From NCBI GenBank assembly GCA_026874595.1, contig CM049311.1, positions 56,177,953 through 56,241,952 of the forward strand: a DNA stretch of 64,000 nucleotides, read 5' to 3'. Made by a program: the position numbers and the translations under genes. The notes under the pieces were generated by a model. That model ran no database searches. It saw nothing but the letters and a program-made list of their open reading frames with translations, and was not told the origin of the DNA. The DNA is from Sipunculus nudus. Taxonomy: Eukaryota > Annelida > Sipuncula > Golfingiida > Sipunculidae. Below are positions 63,254 to 64,000 of the stretch, one piece after another (within the stretch, counting starts at the first letter, position 1; each line of letters opens with the position of its first letter).

Positions 63254-63721
63254 ACCTGGGGCCAATTCAAACAATTCCAATTCAGTTACGATTAAAAAAA
63301 GTTTTAAGCAATTTCATCCAAATTCAACTTACTGTGATGGGAAATATCGGTTACAATTTAATTCAAGTAATCTTGATACATGAAAATACAATTTACTGTC
63401 TGATCGAGTTGCAGCGGTTTTATTACAGGTCATTTCATAGGTGAATGTGCTGAGGTACAAATTTCAGTACATGAGATTTAACAGCATTTCATCTGCTCCC
63501 GTCAGTCCTTGTAACAACTGTTAGAATGAGCAATACTAGGGGAAAATATGAAAGCCATCAGTTCAGCAACATTTTACAATCAGTTCAGCATAATGCATAT
63601 AAGGCTTGGAACATCAGTCCAAATATAATTCCGATCCATCTAGTTTTGATTTATATCCATTCAATTTCCATTTATGCATTTTTCACTCCAATTCCAATTG
63701 ATTTCAGAATTGACCCCGGGT
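63254..63721. mobile_element. Inverted-repeat element with ACCTGGGGCCAATT ends, 468 bp
   Basis: ACCTGGGGCCAATT at 63254-63267 is matched by AATTGACCCCGGGT at 63708-63721 (12 of 14 paired). Inside both ends follow AATTCC/AATTGG words (CAATTCCAATTCAG left, CCAATTCCAATTGATTTCAG right). No target duplication is evident and there is no transposase. A non-autonomous DNA element of unknown superfamily. Confidence 0.6.
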
Positions 63722-63768
63722 CTGTTGACAGCACTCTTTGCATCCCAGCACTTCTCTCTCTGTCTCAG

Positions 63769-63817
63769 TAGGGGGTGCATGTCTTCCTGCTTTATGTCGT
63801 ACAAGCATTTACTTTCT
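63769..63817 (+). CDS. Candidate small exon after CUB2
   Basis: A very strong acceptor (CTTCTCTCTCTGTCTCAG, ending 63768) and a strong donor (GTAAGT from 63818) enclose 49 bp. In the frame set by the phase 1 end of the exon at 63061 it is open and reads GGACLPALCRTSIYF after a shared first codon, ending in phase 2. The product is not CUB-like and contains two cysteines. Only the signals and the open frame support it. Confidence 0.25.
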
Positions 63818-64000
63818 GTAAGTAACACATAGTATTATCATTTAAGTACAGTCTGGAAAAGCCCAAAAGGTATTGTAATTCTTAAACAAAGCTGACGATT
63901 GAAAACTTTCCAAATATCCTATTTTCCACGACACTTGACACTGTTACACGACACTGACTCCTCAAAACAGGAGCCAGGTTTGCATTTTATGTTCGGCTGC

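Larger units (their letters stand above)
63150..64000 (+). other. Start of next intron (right edge)
   Basis: Intronic sequence after the CUB2 exon, containing the inverted-repeat element at 63254-63721 and a candidate small exon at 63769-63817. The gene continues beyond the window. Confidence 0.7.

Overview
This window is AT-rich, intron-rich and repeat-rich, with long TA microsatellites, many small inverted-repeat elements, minisatellites, a LINE fragment and spliced exons. It is nuclear DNA of an animal. Several dispersed repeats resemble types I associate with bivalve molluscs (tandem 300 bp units with GGGTGACCTTGACC motifs, and elements ending in a CCCCCG...CGGGGG hairpin), so a marine mollusc is my best guess. 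That assignment is inference only.

The one gene I can support lies on the + strand and fills the right half. Five exons (29190-29370, 53908-54110, 61119-61304, 62046-62184, 63061-63149) have splice signals and junction phases that all fit. Together they encode two complete CUB domains of a secreted or membrane protein, each with four cysteines. The gene runs off the right edge. Architecture and sequence flavour suggest a SOL-1 (suppressor of lurcher)-like or NETO-like CUB protein, a class that includes auxiliary subunits of ionotropic glutamate receptors, but I cannot prove this by reading. The intron inside CUB1 is 24.5 kb. The N-terminus is ambiguous: either an ATG with a signal peptide runs straight into the first CUB exon (29132), or there is a separate upstream signal-peptide exon at 11222-11288 with a GC-AG donor. 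A 49 bp candidate exon at 63769-63817 may continue the gene.

Left part (1-11 kb): a 70 bp tandem repeat, the decayed C-terminal tail of a non-LTR reverse transcriptase on the - strand, a 552 bp Harbinger-like inverted-repeat element with a duplicated end, a tRNA-derived SINE-like sequence, and GC-richer islands that could be regulatory. Middle (12-21 kb): a pogo-like MITE embedded in TA repeats, a two-block 25 bp minisatellite with higher-order structure, a four-copy 301 bp tandem element and a related 160/322 bp element. Both of the latter carry repeated nuclear-receptor-type half-sites. From 21 to 29 kb and within the introns I see mostly unique AT-rich DNA with simple repeats, MITE fragments, a 36 bp minisatellite, scattered hairpins and a few GC-richer blocks that could be conserved noncoding elements. 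No rRNA, CRISPR, operon or prokaryotic feature is present.
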